A stretch of 64,000 nucleotides of DNA from Bacteroidales bacterium (lineage in GTDB: Bacteria > Bacteroidota > Bacteroidia > Bacteroidales > P3), in the NCBI GenBank assembly GCA_017479385.1, contig JAFVCE010000014.1, positions 1-64,000 on the forward strand, in the 5' to 3' direction. Positions 1-11,200 of this stretch are shown here, one piece after another. The notes beneath the pieces are model-generated. The model was not told the origin of the DNA. It was given only the letters and a program-made list of their open reading frames with translations, and did no database searches. Every line of letters starts with the position of its first letter. Position 1 is the stretch's first letter. Position numbers and translations under genes: made by a program.

Positions 1-347
1 GGTGAGGGCCCATGTGTAGCTATCGCAGGCGGTTTCGGCCACTTCGGCCGCAGTGCTGTGGTTGACGGTGAGGTTGAGGGTTACCACGCTGTCGCAGCCG
101 GCGGCGTTAGTCAATGTATGGGTCGGGGTGGCGCTCTCGGTGTAGACTGCGTCGTACCAAGTGTAGCTGTCGCAAGCCACGGCGGCGGTATCGCCCACGG
201 TGCTGCGGTTGATGGTCAAGTTGAGGGTTACCACACTGTCGCAACCAGCGGCGTTGACGAGGGTGTCGAGGTAGAGGCCACTTTCGGTGTAGGTCTCGCC
301 AGTGAGGGCCCATGTGTAGCTATCGCAGGCGGTTTCGGCCACTTCGG
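1..347. repeat. Near-identical repeat units inside the secreted protein gene
   Basis: Bases 2-47 are identical to bases 302-347 over 46 nt, with a more diverged unit between them near 150-200 and another near 480-530. On the minus strand each unit encodes a C-D-S-Y-T-W type repeat of about 50 residues, so the exact match spans a two-unit, roughly 300-bp period. This implies recent duplication or conversion of a pair of units. More units probably lie to the left of the window. Confidence 0.8.
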
Positions 348-2388
348 ACTCGGAGGTAGCGAGGACGGTGAAGTTGAGGGTAACCACGCTGTCGCAACCG
401 GCAGCGGTGGTCAAACTATCGACAAGCGCATAGACGCCCACGGCGGTCGGCACATCGATGTTTTCGTGGCCCAGCCAAGAGTAGTCGCTACCCTGGCAGT
501 TCGAGGCTTCTTCGGCCAAGCTGTAGACGGGGTTGACGGTGAGGTTGAGCGTGACGGTGCTGTCGCAGCCAAGCACGTTCTGGAAGGTGGCACTGAAGAG
601 GCCAGCGGTGGCGTAGTTGGTGTCGTTGAATGTGTAGGTCTGGCCAAAGCAGATTTGGCGGCTGATGGTGTCGAACTGCGGGAAGTTCTGCTGCGTGGCG
701 GTTATCTCGAAGAAGTCTTCGAACGACAGGCCGGTAATGTCGGTGGTGCGGAGGCGGACGAGGAATTCGTAGCGACCCGTGCAGGCAAACGAGGCGGCGG
801 TGCGGAGTTCGTTGCCAACCACTTGGAAGAGGGCGTTGTCGTTGTCGCCAAAACCTTCGACCAAGGAGTAGACGAAGGGCAGGTCGACATCGTTATCGAC
901 GGTCGAGAGGGTGGCCACGACCGTACCCACGGGGGCATTCTCGGCAAAGAGGGTGTCGGAGAGGAGAATCTCGGTGGGAGCGGTGTTGTTGTTCACCACC
1001 ACGTCGGGGGTAGGTTTGAAGGGTTCGACGTTGCCCACATTATCGACAGCCTGGCTCACAAATTTGTAGAACTTGCCATAGTCGAGGGTAAGCGCAGCCG
1101 CCGAGTCGGGGTGGTAGAGGCCAGCCAACTGGTAGGGGCCTTCGTTTTCGGAGACGAAGAGTTGGACCTGGCTCACTCCGGCACCGCCTTCATCGTCGGT
1201 GGCAGCAAAACTAAAGGTGCAGTAGAGCGAGTCTTGAGCGTCCATCTCGTGCAATAGGTGCGAGGTTGGAGCCACAGCGTCGAAGGTGTTGCGCCACACG
1301 TTGGTGGCAATCGAGGCGTTGTCGTCGAAGATGATGGTTGCCTCGGCTCCGACGGTGTCGCCGGTAGCAACGTTGGCTTTGGGCTGGATGGTGAAGCTGA
1401 CGTAGCCCTCGCCACGGCTCAGAGCGTCGTTGACAAGCAAGAAACCCATCTGCGAGTTGGTTGGTTCGAAGCCTGTTTCGGGGTCGATACTTTGGAAAAT
1501 CCAGAATAGTTGGTTGTTCACAATGTCGATACCAGCCGTTACGTCGACCCAAACACCGAGCGAGTCGCTCACGTCGAGACGTTGCGAGTAGGCCGACACG
1601 CCGCTGGGCACAGAGAAGATGAAGCTACCGAACCCGAAGTCGGCGAGGCGGAACGAGGAGATGTTCTGCGACGGGGGAACGGGATAGGTAACATACACGC
1701 GCGAGGCGGGGGCGGTGGCAAAGTCGGGGTCGTTTTCGAACGAGATGGTGTAGCGCATCTTCTCGCTGGCGGCCACGAAGCGGGTCGAGTCGCCATAACC
1801 GTCGGGGCCGGCAATCTCGTTGGGGTCTTGCGAGCACTCCTGCTTCTTGAGGTCTATCTTGATTTTGCCGGTGCCTTTAACGCCCTCGTCGTCGGTAACG
1901 GTGACGCTATAGGTGCCGCTCGACGAGACGGTCATGGTGTTCGAGCCCCACGAGTATTTGTAGGGAGGGGTACCACCCGAGGCCGAAGCCACGAGCCTGG
2001 CCGAGGGTGTGCCGTCGCAGGGGACAGACTCGGTGCTGGCACTTATTGATACATCGAGCACGCAATCTTCTTTCTCGATAGAGAAGCTGCGCTCGAACAG
2101 TTTTTTGTTACACTCGTTGAGGGTGACCACCACCTTGCCCGAGGTGCCGCCCTCGAGGCCCGAGATGGAGAGGCCGGTGGCCTGTTGGTTGCGCGAGAAC
2201 CAACCTTTGCTGTAGGTCCACTTGACGGTGACCTCGCTCTCCAGGTTGCTGGGCATGACCACCTTGGCTGTGCCTTTTTGTTTGCACTTTTCGTTGGTGG
2301 TCTCGAGCGAAATCTGAGCCACCGCCGCAGACAGCGTTAGGAGCAGGGCGGCCACGAGTGTGATTGAACGTTTGGCAATGTTATTCAT
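1..2388 (-). CDS. Secreted multidomain repeat protein, C-terminus outside the window
   Basis: The reading frame starts at 2388 and stays open to base 1, so 796 residues are visible and the C-terminus is missing. Residues 1-24 form a signal peptide (MNNIAKRS, then a hydrophobic stretch ending SAAVAQ). Residues about 25-165 look like Ig/PKD-type beta domains. Around residue 184 a DPNEIAGPDGYGD motif opens a roughly 200-residue domain (ISFENDP, DFGFGSF, VTAGIDI, IFDDNASI) that I recall from giant secreted proteins of Bacteroidota, cyanobacteria and planctomycetes. A cadherin-like segment (TAPTEILLS...ENAPVGTVV) follows near residue 464. From about 578 there are repeats of roughly 50 residues of the form C-D-S-Y-T-W...Y-T-E-S-G...G-C-D-S-V-V-T-L-N-L-T. 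It is the fourth gene of the operon, 27 bp after its neighbour. Probably surface-exposed or secreted; the function and any C-terminal sorting domain cannot be seen. Confidence 0.85.
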   Translation of the reverse strand, partial: MNNIAKRSITLVAALLLTLSAAVAQISLETTNEKCKQKGTAKVVMPSNLESEVTVKWTYSKGWFSRNQQATGLSISGLEGGTSGKVVVTLNECNKKLFERSFSIEKEDCVLDVSISASTESVPCDGTPSARLVASASGGTPPYKYSWGSNTMTVSSSGTYSVTVTDDEGVKGTGKIKIDLKKQECSQDPNEIAGPDGYGDSTRFVAASEKMRYTISFENDPDFATAPASRVYVTYPVPPSQNISSFRLADFGFGSFIFSVPSGVSAYSQRLDVSDSLGVWVDVTAGIDIVNNQLFWIFQSIDPETGFEPTNSQMGFLLVNDALSRGEGYVSFTIQPKANVATGDTVGAEATIIFDDNASIATNVWRNTFDAVAPTSHLLHEMDAQDSLYCTFSFAATDDEGGAGVSQVQLFVSENEGPYQLAGLYHPDSAAALTLDYGKFYKFVSQAVDNVGNVEPFKPTPDVVVNNNTAPTEILLSDTLFAENAPVGTVVATLSTVDNDVDLPFVYSLVEGFGDNDNALFQVVGNELRTAASFACTGRYEFLVRLRTTDITGLSFEDFFEITATQQNFPQFDTISRQICFGQTYTFNDTNYATAGLFSATFQNVLGCDSTVTLNLTVNPVYSLAEEASNCQGSDYSWLGHENIDVPTAVGVYALVDSLTTAAGCDSVVTLNFTVLATSESEVAETACDSYTWALTGETYTESGLYLDTLVNAAGCDSVVTLNLTINRSTVGDTAAVACDSYTWYDAVYTESATPTHTLTNAAGCDSVVTLNLTVNHSTAAEVAETACDSYTWALT

Positions 2389-2415
2389 ATCTTATTCCAG
2401 TTTTTTCAAGGTTGG

Positions 2416-3831
2416 TTATTCACAAATGTCGCCAATGCCGTTGCCGTTGGCGTCGGTTTGGTCGGGGTTGAAGGTGTTGGGGCAGTTGTCGCGGTCGTTG
2501 GGAATGCCGTCGCCATCGAGGTCAGGGTCACACACGTCGCCAATGCCGTCGCAGTCGAGGTCTTCCTGGCCTGGGTTGTAGTTGAAGGGGCAGTTGTCCT
2601 CGGTGTCGGGAATGCCGTCGCCATCGAGGTCAGGGTCACACACATCGCCCACGCCATCGCCATCGGTGTCGGCCTGGTCGGGGTTGAAGGTCTCGGGGCA
2701 GTTGTCGCAGGGGTCGCCAATGCCGTCGCCATCGGTGTCGTACTGGGCCGGGTTGTAGGTCATGGGGCAGTTGTCTTGGTCGTTGGGAATGCCGTCGCCA
2801 TCCATGTCGTCATCCTCGTCGTTGGGAATGCCGTCGCCGTCGATGTCGGGGTCGCACTCGTTGCCAATGCCGTCGCCGTCCGAGTCGAGCTGGTAGGGGT
2901 TGGCAATAGTGGGGCAGTTGTCGCAAGCGTCGCCAAAGCCGTCGCCGTCAGCGTCGGCTTGGTCGGGGTTGTAGGTCGTGGAGCAGTTGTCGCAGCGGTC
3001 GCCCACACCGTCGCCGTCATAGTCTTCTTGCACTGGGTTGTAGGTTGTGGGGCAGTTGTCGCAGGCGTCGCCAATGCCGTCGCCATCAGCGTCGGCTTGG
3101 TCGGGATTGTAGGTGCATGGGCAGTTGTCGACAAGGTTGTCTACGCCGTCGTGGTCGAGGTCGTTGTCGAACAGAATATCGGCAGTGCTGTGGATGGTGA
3201 GGAAGTTAACCATATTGAAGAGCATACCCGACTCGATTTGGGGCGCGTCGAGGTACCACTGGCCTTGCACCTGGGTAAAGGCAAACGGGGTTATGCTTCG
3301 TGCTTCGCCAGCGGTGTAGGGGGTGACGAGCAGGAAGAGTTGCCCGTCGAGTTCGATAGCCATCTGCACTACCATCGAGTCGATGGCGGTGAGGTAGGCT
3401 ACCACGCGCGGGGCAACGGTGTCGACAGTCATGACCGAGGCTATGGCCGAGGCCGACGAGCCGGTGTAGCAAGCCAGCAACGAGGCGTAGCTCGTGGTGG
3501 ATAGCGAGCTGTAGGCCTTGAGCAGCGAGCAGAGGGCTGCCGTGGGGGTGGAGCGGTCGGCCTGGAGTTGGCCGCCGGTGGTGGCAACGACGCTGCCTTC
3601 GGGGTAGAGGGCTATGCTGGCCGAGCAGGCCACCTTGTTGCCGCAGAGTATGGTTTGGAGGGGGTCCGAAGCCAGGGCGTAGGTCGAATCGCCTTCGAAG
3701 TTGAGCACGAATTGCGTGGGCTCTGGAGCGACGAAGGAGGGGTAGCGGTCGTGTTGAGCTCGAACAATGGCTGGTAATAAGGCGGTTAGGGCTATTACCA
3801 TTATGGTTGTATATGTTGCTTTGTGTTTCAT
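2416..3831 (-). CDS. Secreted protein with eight thrombospondin type-3 calcium-binding repeats
   Basis: 471 residues. I chose the start at 3831 because it gives a clear signal peptide ([25 protein letters not shown]); the longer frame upstream would overlap the preceding gene and is low-complexity. Residues about 26-217 form a domain I do not recognise. Residues about 218-471 are thrombospondin type-3 repeats: eight DNCP/DNCS-x-x-x-NP-x-Q units interleaved with DxDGDGxGDxCD loops, the classic Ca2+-ligating pattern. Such repeats usually act as rigid, calcium-dependent stalks in secreted or outer-membrane proteins. No enzyme motif or C-terminal anchor is seen. It is the third gene of a minus-strand set, with 28-nt spacers on both sides. 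TSP3 identity is firm; its role as a stalk or partner of the giant upstream protein is inference. Confidence 0.9.
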   Translation of the reverse strand: MKHKATYTTIMVIALTALLPAIVRAQHDRYPSFVAPEPTQFVLNFEGDSTYALASDPLQTILCGNKVACSASIALYPEGSVVATTGGQLQADRSTPTAALCSLLKAYSSLSTTSYASLLACYTGSSASAIASVMTVDTVAPRVVAYLTAIDSMVVQMAIELDGQLFLLVTPYTAGEARSITPFAFTQVQGQWYLDAPQIESGMLFNMVNFLTIHSTADILFDNDLDHDGVDNLVDNCPCTYNPDQADADGDGIGDACDNCPTTYNPVQEDYDGDGVGDRCDNCSTTYNPDQADADGDGFGDACDNCPTIANPYQLDSDGDGIGNECDPDIDGDGIPNDEDDDMDGDGIPNDQDNCPMTYNPAQYDTDGDGIGDPCDNCPETFNPDQADTDGDGVGDVCDPDLDGDGIPDTEDNCPFNYNPGQEDLDCDGIGDVCDPDLDGDGIPNDRDNCPNTFNPDQTDANGNGIGDICE

Positions 3832-3859
3832 AACTTGTTTCTCCGTGGTTTTAAGGTGG

Positions 3860-5173
3860 TTAGTTAAATCTGATAGGGGCCCAGCATTTCTGGTCGATGA
3901 TGGATATGTCGGGCGTGGAGAGTTCGATGAACGACATGAGTTTGAGCGAAGCTTTGGCCGAGATGTCGAAGCATAGCTCGAGTTCGCGGACGGTGATGGT
4001 GGCGTCGCGCGCAATGGCCAAGCGGAAGGAGTTGAAGGTGATGGTGCCGGTGAGCACAGCGTCGCCACGGGCCAGGTCGGCGCTCAAGGCTTCGGCAAAG
4101 AGGCCGCCATAGAGGCCAACCGAGGTGCCGATGGTGAATTCGTAGAGCGGGGTCTCTTTGTCGCACGTGAAGTTGAAGGCTGTCGACACGCCAGAGTGGA
4201 GGTTGAAGCCCAGTTGGCCACCGATGCGGCATTTGGCAAAGCCTATGCCTATATCGAGGCCACAGGAGTAGTCTATCGACACGTCTTCGAGGTTAATGCT
4301 TACGCCAACGCCGCGTCTATTGTCGCAGCATTCGCGGCTCACCTCGACCTCTACTTGGCCACCCATCTCGGGCTCGAAGCATTCGTCCTGGAGGTTGGCC
4401 GACACGCCGGGGGTCATCTTGGCCAGGGCGTTCATGCCCTCGCCGGTCTTCTTGACTATGTCTTTGAGGAGCTTGAACGACTTGGCAATCTTTTCGCCGT
4501 CGAATTCGACCGAAGCCGAAGTGTTGCCCAAGCTGCCGCTGACGCTGACAGAGAAATCTTTTAGGCCGACGCCGACAGAGAGCGAGAGGTCGGCATAGTA
4601 GGTAACGGGCACCAACTTGGTGTCGAGTTCCTGGCCGTCCTTGGTCAGGCTGAAGACGACCATGTGGTCCTCGTCGCCATCCTGGGTTCGGGTGCCGGCA
4701 ATCGGCTCGCACGAGGTGATGCTGACGTAGTTTTCGTAGCCCTCGGGCGAGGTCTTGATGTCGAAATCGCTTGTCGACGGGCAGCCCGTAAGTTTGGCTA
4801 TACAGCCTTTGGGCTCGATAGAGGCAATCTTAATGGTGTCGGTCACCGTGAGCTGAATGTTGCAAGTCTGCACACACTCGCCGATACGCTTCACGGTGAA
4901 TGAGTAGGTGCCCTTCTCGGTTGGGGCTTTGATTTGGACCGTGGGCTGGTTGAGGTCGGTCGAGACGATGTAGTTGCTCGGCGTCCAACGGTAGCACACC
5001 ACGGTGCCAATGCAGCCACCATCGCCACCGGCGCCGCCGATGGTCAGTTCCTGGCCTGGAGTGGCCTTGACGTTGAGCTTGTCGCCGCTGAGCCAGCATT
5101 GCGCCCAGGCTCCTGGCAGCGCTGTGGCTGCCAAGAGGGTGAGGGCGACGAGATATTTAATCTTATGTATCAT
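3860..5173 (-). CDS. Secreted beta-rich protein of unknown function
   Basis: 437 residues, starting with a signal peptide ([24 protein letters not shown]). The complement of the 5' flank contains GGAAAG about 10 nt before the ATG, a rare plausible ribosome-binding site here. Residues about 25-120 resemble a PKD/Ig-like module ([10 protein letters not shown]...[11 protein letters not shown]). The middle and C-terminal parts are rich in glycine, serine and paired cysteines (for example REC-CDNRRG) and show alternating hydrophobic beta-strand patterns, but no enzyme motif. It lies 38 nt after the 5581-aa gene and 28 nt before the TSP3 gene, so it is probably co-transcribed and exported with them. 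I do not recognise a named family. It may correspond to an internal segment of single-chain giant relatives. Confidence 0.8.
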   Translation of the reverse strand: MIHKIKYLVALTLLAATALPGAWAQCWLSGDKLNVKATPGQELTIGGAGGDGGCIGTVVCYRWTPSNYIVSTDLNQPTVQIKAPTEKGTYSFTVKRIGECVQTCNIQLTVTDTIKIASIEPKGCIAKLTGCPSTSDFDIKTSPEGYENYVSITSCEPIAGTRTQDGDEDHMVVFSLTKDGQELDTKLVPVTYYADLSLSVGVGLKDFSVSVSGSLGNTSASVEFDGEKIAKSFKLLKDIVKKTGEGMNALAKMTPGVSANLQDECFEPEMGGQVEVEVSRECCDNRRGVGVSINLEDVSIDYSCGLDIGIGFAKCRIGGQLGFNLHSGVSTAFNFTCDKETPLYEFTIGTSVGLYGGLFAEALSADLARGDAVLTGTITFNSFRLAIARDATITVRELELCFDISAKASLKLMSFIELSTPDISIIDQKCWAPIRFN

Positions 5174-5211
5174 ATTGCTGCTTTCCTTTCTTTATTGCTA
5201 TATGTGTGTGG

Positions 5212-8200
5212 TTAACGAACTCTTTTGGTGGTGAATACTAATGTGCCCGAAGTGTAGCCATAGATGGATATGGTGCCGTAGGAGCCTGGGCGGAGCAAGC
5301 CTTCGGGTTCGCCCTCGATGGTGAGGGGCACCTGGAGCTTGACGGCCTGGTTGGCAATGCCGTCGGGCGTGAGAGAAATCCACGAGCCGCCGATGCTCTC
5401 TATCTCGAGCACCACGCCGCTGAGGTCGGTGTTGCCCGTGTTGCCAAACTCGAGCATCATGACGATGTTGCGGTTAGGACGTGGCGAGTTGGGGAACACC
5501 AAGTTGTACTGCAACCCGTCGGGCGCTCCGGCCACTGCGTGGAAGGCTCTGGCCAACATGGCCTCGCCCTCGCAGTAGTTGACCACGCCCAGGTCGTAGA
5601 AGCCGGTATCGGCCCCAACGAGGTTGAAGGTGGCATAGGAGCGGTAGTAGCCGTCGTAGATGAGCGTGTCGGGACGCAGGGTGTCGGCCCCACGGCTGAG
5701 GTAGACCTGCATATCGGGGCGGAAGCGCGAGCCGATGAGTTCGAGGGTCACCGGGCCGCTCACACCACCCGTCGAGGGGCTCGCCTGGCGCAGCTCGAAG
5801 GGGATGACGCGCGCGGTGAGGGTGGCCTGCTGCTCGGCGGAGGCTACGGGCGTCGAGCCGTATACGTTCACGCCGTAGTATCCAGCCTGGGTCGAGGGGA
5901 TGTAGAGTTCTGGGTTGGCCGTGTACTGGCCAATGGTAGAATAGGTGTAGTTGAGGTTGTCGCCAATATTGTTGTGCGACACGTAGAGCATATTGACGGC
6001 TCCCAGCAGCGAGTCGGCGCTCTCGAGGGTGAGGAGGGCAGTCTCGCCGCGGTTGTCGCCCACGTTGAGAATAAAGTCGGAAGCCAAATTGTTGCGCAGC
6101 GTGTCGGCCGTCGGGGTATCCCACTCGAGGGTGCGAATGCTCACGTGGAACGGCAGGGTCGAAGCGCTGGTGTTGTTGGTGCGGTCAACTTCGTTGAAGC
6201 TGTTGCGCACGTTGGTCTTAACAATGAGGTAGTAGTTGCCTTGCGGCAGGCCGCTGATGCGGGCCGAGAGTCGTTGCGCTACCGACTGGCCATTGGCGAG
6301 CGAGATGTAGCCTGTCTCGACGCTGCCGAGGAGCTTGTCGGCAGGGTCGAAGATGGTGTCGGCCGAAACGTAGACCAGCGAGCGCAAGCCGCTACCGCTC
6401 AGGGTGTTGGCACCCACGTTGACCACGCGCCAGGAGGCGTTGACGGTGCTACCGCTAACCACAGAGTCGTCAACATCGATGGTCTGAACCACGAGGTCGC
6501 CCGGTGGCGGGAGTATGACGCTGACTTGGGCCAGTGCCGTGTTGTTGTCGGTCGTGGTCTCGTAGAATCCGAGGGCCGCGTTGGCTTTGACAACCAGGTT
6601 GAAGCCGCCCTCGTTGGGCAGGGGCACGGTGAATTCGACCGTGTCGGTATAGCTCTCGCCTTGGTTGAGGGTGATGTTGCGGCGGGCGTAGCTGCCGATT
6701 TCGGTGCCGTTGCCGGCCGAGGCGTTGGTGGCAAGGTAGAGTTTGTCGCTCCACGAGGCGGCCTCGACGGGCTGGCTGCTGATGTTGGTAACGGTGTAGG
6801 CCGCCAGTGCCGGTTGGCCAGCGGTGATGGTGTCGCCACCGACGAGGCTGAACTGGCTCAGTTCGAGGTCGGCGGTGGGCACGCTGCTCACGCTGATGGG
6901 CAGCACGTAGAGGTTGTTGGTGCGGTCTATATCGGGGTTGGCGTTGTTCTTGTCGACCACAGCAATGAGGTAGGCCTCGGACGGGGTGCCCATGGGTATG
7001 GTGGCGCTGAAGGTGAGGGTGTAGCTGCTATCGGCCAGCAGTGGGGTGCGGTGTTCGGCCATAACGAGACGTTGGTCGGTGGGGTGCAGCACCTCGTCGT
7101 CCGAGATGTAGACCTCGTCGGCCCAGGTTGCGGCCAGTGTGGGCACGGCCGAGTTGTTGGCCACGGTGAGGGTGTAGGTGGCACGCTGGCCCCATTCCAC
7201 CTGGGTGGGACCGGCCAGGGCGGCGGCTTCGATGTCGAGCTGGTATTGCTTGACGTTGACCACGCTCGAGTGTGTGCTGTTGTTGCTTTCGCCCGTGTGT
7301 TCGTAAATCTCGTTGTCGACGTCGGTCACAGCCCACACGTAGTAGTTGCCCGCGCTGAGCGAGGTGGGTACCACAAACGAGGCCTGCTGCTCGGAGCTCT
7401 CGCCAACGGCGAGGTCGAGGGTGAGGCGCTGTGTGCCGAGGAGGTTCTTCTGATTGTAGATAGCGGGCGAGGTGGAGTAGTAGAAGCGGTTGTTGAACGA
7501 GCCTTGTTCGAGGTCGCCAGTGCCGTTGTTGGTGATGGTATAGTTGAGGGTGACGAACTCGCCGATGTTGATTTCGGTTGGGAGTTCTATGTCACCGGCC
7601 ACCAGGTCGGGATAGGGGGAGAGACGGACGTGTAAAGGATGGGTTAAGGTCGTGTTGAGCTCGGTATTTTGACCTTCGCAGAGGGTCTGACCGTAGTTGG
7701 TGACGACGTGCAGGTAGTATGTCCCACTAATGCCGTTGGGGAGGGTGATGGTGCGGCTCACGGTGTCGCTCTGGCCTGGGGCGAGGGTGACGAGGCGTTC
7801 GTATTGGTCGACGAGGTTGATGGCGGTGTAGCTAACGGTGTTGTTGGCCAGGTAGGCGCGGTCGGTCATCGAGCGGGCCACGATTGGGGCCTGGCCGCGG
7901 TTGGTGACCACCCAGCTGAAGGTGGCGGGCTTGCCCGACCAGAGGGTGTCGGGGGCTTCGACCACGGCCACTGCCAGGTCGGGGGCAATGAGGTTCACGG
8001 TCGTGGCTGGGGCGGTGCTGTTGTCGGTCTCGACGCTCTCTATCACATCGTTGGCGTTGTCGGTAACCACGCGGAGGTTGAGCGTGGCGCTGTTCTGGCA
8101 AGGTAGCGAGACGGTGGCGCGGCGCACGAGGCTGTCGCCCGAGGCGAGGGTGAGGCCTTTGACGTTGACAGCGTAGACCTGCTGTCCGCCGATGGTTACC

Positions 8201-11200
8201 ACCTCGGTGAACGAGCGGCCTATGAGGCTGCCAGCGCCGATGTTGCGCGTGGTCCAGCTGAGGGTAAGAGTGCTATCGGCCAGGCTCACGGTGTCGGCCA
8301 CCTTGACATCGGTCACCACCAGGTTGGGCAACGCGATGTGCAGGCGGTTCGGGGCCGAGGTCAGGTTGTTGCTTTCGGCGCCATCTTCGAAAATGCGGTC
8401 GTCGTTGTCGGTGCGGAGCCAGAGGGAGTGGGTGCCAGTGAGGTTGGTGGGCAGGTCGAAGACGAGGGTGGCAGTGTAGCTCGAGTCGGGGTTGAGCATA
8501 TTGCTGCGGCGCGAAGCATGGAGCTGCACAGCCTGCTGGCTCGAGAAGATGGTTGAGGGGGTGACGTAGACAGCGTCTATCCAAGTCGACGAGGTGGCAC
8601 CCAAGCCGCGGTTGGCCACGGTGTAGGTCAGCTCGAACTGCTGTCCGGGCGAGGCCACGCTGTCGGCCATAATCAGCTGCTCGACTACGAGGTCGGGTAC
8701 CACGATGGTAAGCACCTGCTGCGAGAGAGAGGTGTTGTTGTCCTCGAAGGTGTATTCGAACACGTCGTTGTTGGCGTCGGTGCGCACAATGATGTGCCAC
8801 TCGCCCGAGGTGCGGTCGGGAGCCGTAAGGCTGATGGTACGGGTGTAGCTCGAGTCGGCAGCGAGGTTGCCACGGTGAGTGATGGTTGTAGCCAAAATCG
8901 AGTTGTCGTCGATGGTCGTGGTGCGGCTCAGGTAGACGACGTCGGTCCACATATTGGCCACGGTGGCGGTGGCACCGAAGTTGCTAACGGTATAGGAGAT
9001 TTCGACTTGCTCGCCCGGGGCAGCCTGGGCAGGGGCCTCGATGGCGGTTACCTGCAGGTCGGGCGGCGGGGTGAGGGTGATGTTGAGTTTTTGTTCGGAG
9101 GCCGACGAGTTGTTCTGTTCGAAGATGCTCTCGTAGATGTTGTTTCTGTAGTCGGTCTCGACAAAGACGGTGTACTGTCCCATGTAGTCGACCGGAACGA
9201 TGAAGCTGGCCGAGGCTTGATATTCGCCGTTGGGGGCCACGGTGTCGGTGCGGTTCAGGGTAGCCATGAGCTTGGCGGTGGTGTGGTTGAGCGTGTCGCC
9301 CATGCCCGATTGGAGGTAGACCGCATCGGTCCATCTACCAATGGCAGCGGCGTCGCCCTGGTTGGCCACGGTCCACTGCACCTGCAGTTCGTTGCCCGAG
9401 AAGATGTTGGTTGGGTGCGAGATGTGGGTCACGGCCAGGTCGGGCGAAGGCGGCGGCAGGATGGTGAGCACGCGGTAGAAGAAGTTGTCGCTCTCTTCTA
9501 AGTTCTCGCTGGTGCGCGATTCCTGCACCTGGCTGTGGATGAAGTTGCCAGGGTAGCTCGTGGTCTGCGAACGCAGGTAGGGGTAGGGCGAACCCGAAGC
9601 CGACGGAGTGTAGGGGTCGGGGGCGGTGGTGCCACCGGTGGGACTGTAGTCGATGTTGACGGCGGCATACTGGTCGGTGAAGACAAAGAGGTAGTAGCCT
9701 CCAATATAGTCGCGCGGTATGGTGACGGTGGTGGTGTTGGTGTAGCTCTCGCCAGCTTCGAGCGAGCTGAGGTTGGGCACCGTGGCGAGGAGTGTCTCTT
9801 CGACGCCGTACCAGAAACCACCACCCACGCCGTCGACGGTCGAAATCCAGATGTAGTCGTTCCATGTGGAGCCCGGAGGTGTATTGCCTGTGCCGTCGTT
9901 GGTAACGGTCCAGGTAACGGTCATCTGCTGGTTGGCCACGGGCGACGAGTTGGTGACGGCGCTCACGTGGAGGTTGGGCAGGTCGTTGGCACGGAGCAGG
10001 TAGACCTCGCTCGACTTGCTAACACACTCGTTCCAGGCCACGACGCGCCAGTTGTATTCAACGCCGTAGTCGTAGGCGGGCAACGAGTAGTTCGACAGTT
10101 GCGGCAGGACGAGGCCTTTGACCGACGGTGTCGAGGGTTGGGTCGTGGTGGAGGGCCACACATAGAGGTCGTAGGAGGTTGCTTCGGGCAGCGACGACCA
10201 AGCAAAGTTAACCTTGCGGTCGTAGACCACTGTGTTGTTGGCGGGCGTGAGCGAAGTGAAGTTCGAGAGGGTGTCGAGCGTGGTTGGGTCGCATTCGGTG
10301 GCGAAACTTATGGGTATGGAGTAGAAGCTCGAGGTGCCGTCGGAGCAGAGGGTGCGCACGCGGACGGTGTAGGTGCGGTTAAAGCCGAGGTTGGTCACCG
10401 TGAGGGCGGTGTCGGTGGTGCTGATGGTATCCCACTGCGAGTCGCCCTCTTGGGCAATCTGCACCATGTAGCGGTTGCTGCCGGTAGCGCTCCAGGTGAG
10501 GAGGGCCGAGGTGGCGGTGATGTTGCTCGCCTCGAGGCCGGTTACGGCAGGGCAGTCGTTCTGCTCGCTGCTCTCGTAGGCACCCATGTCAACACTGTTG
10601 CCGAATATGCGCTCTGCGCCGTCGAAGTCGGTAGTGCTGGTGGCGAGGTCGTTGCTACCTGCGTCGACGAGGTTCGAGGTGGGGTGCAGGTGGTAGTCGC
10701 TGTGTGTGGGGTCCATGAAGCGGACGTAGTTGAACGAGAGGTTTGTGCCGTCGTTGGCCGAGGCCAAGCTCACGCAGCCCTCGCCAAAGGTGTAGTTGCT
10801 CAGTTCGTCCATCTGCTCGATGGCACTGTAGTTGAAGGTGACACTTCCGCTGTATCTATAGAGGTTGTTAACATAGTAATCGACTTTGTTGCCCCACACT
10901 ATGCTGTTGTTGATAATAGCGGTACCATAATAAAAGTATATGCCACCACCGTATTGGCCGCAGCTGTTTTGAACAATGTCGCAACCTTCGATGGTGATGC
11001 TATTACTATTACTGTAGATACCACCGCCATAGGTTGATGCACTGTTGTGGTCGATTATGCAGTTGTAGAGGCTGACCGTGGAAGTGTAGAGGGCACCGCC
11101 ACGGGTGGCACTGTTGCTGGTGAAACGGCTATTGTATATATTTGCGTTGCCGCTGCAAGCACCGCCGTAGGTTGCACTATTGCCCTCGAATAAGCAATTA

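Noticed and set aside
2458-3504. Long plus-strand open frame opposite the TSP3 gene
   Set aside because: Its low-complexity Val/Ala/Gly composition mirrors the opposite coding strand; the minus frame has a signal peptide and TSP3 motifs.
6141-6154. TCACGTGGAAC match inside the giant gene
   Set aside because: It lacks the flanking palindrome arms of the three spacer sites and is explained by coding sequence (a His-Val junction).
5539-7635. 698-residue plus-strand open frame inside the giant gene
   Set aside because: No start context or recognisable domain; it is the complement of the CARDB repeats, whose minus frame is clearly coding.
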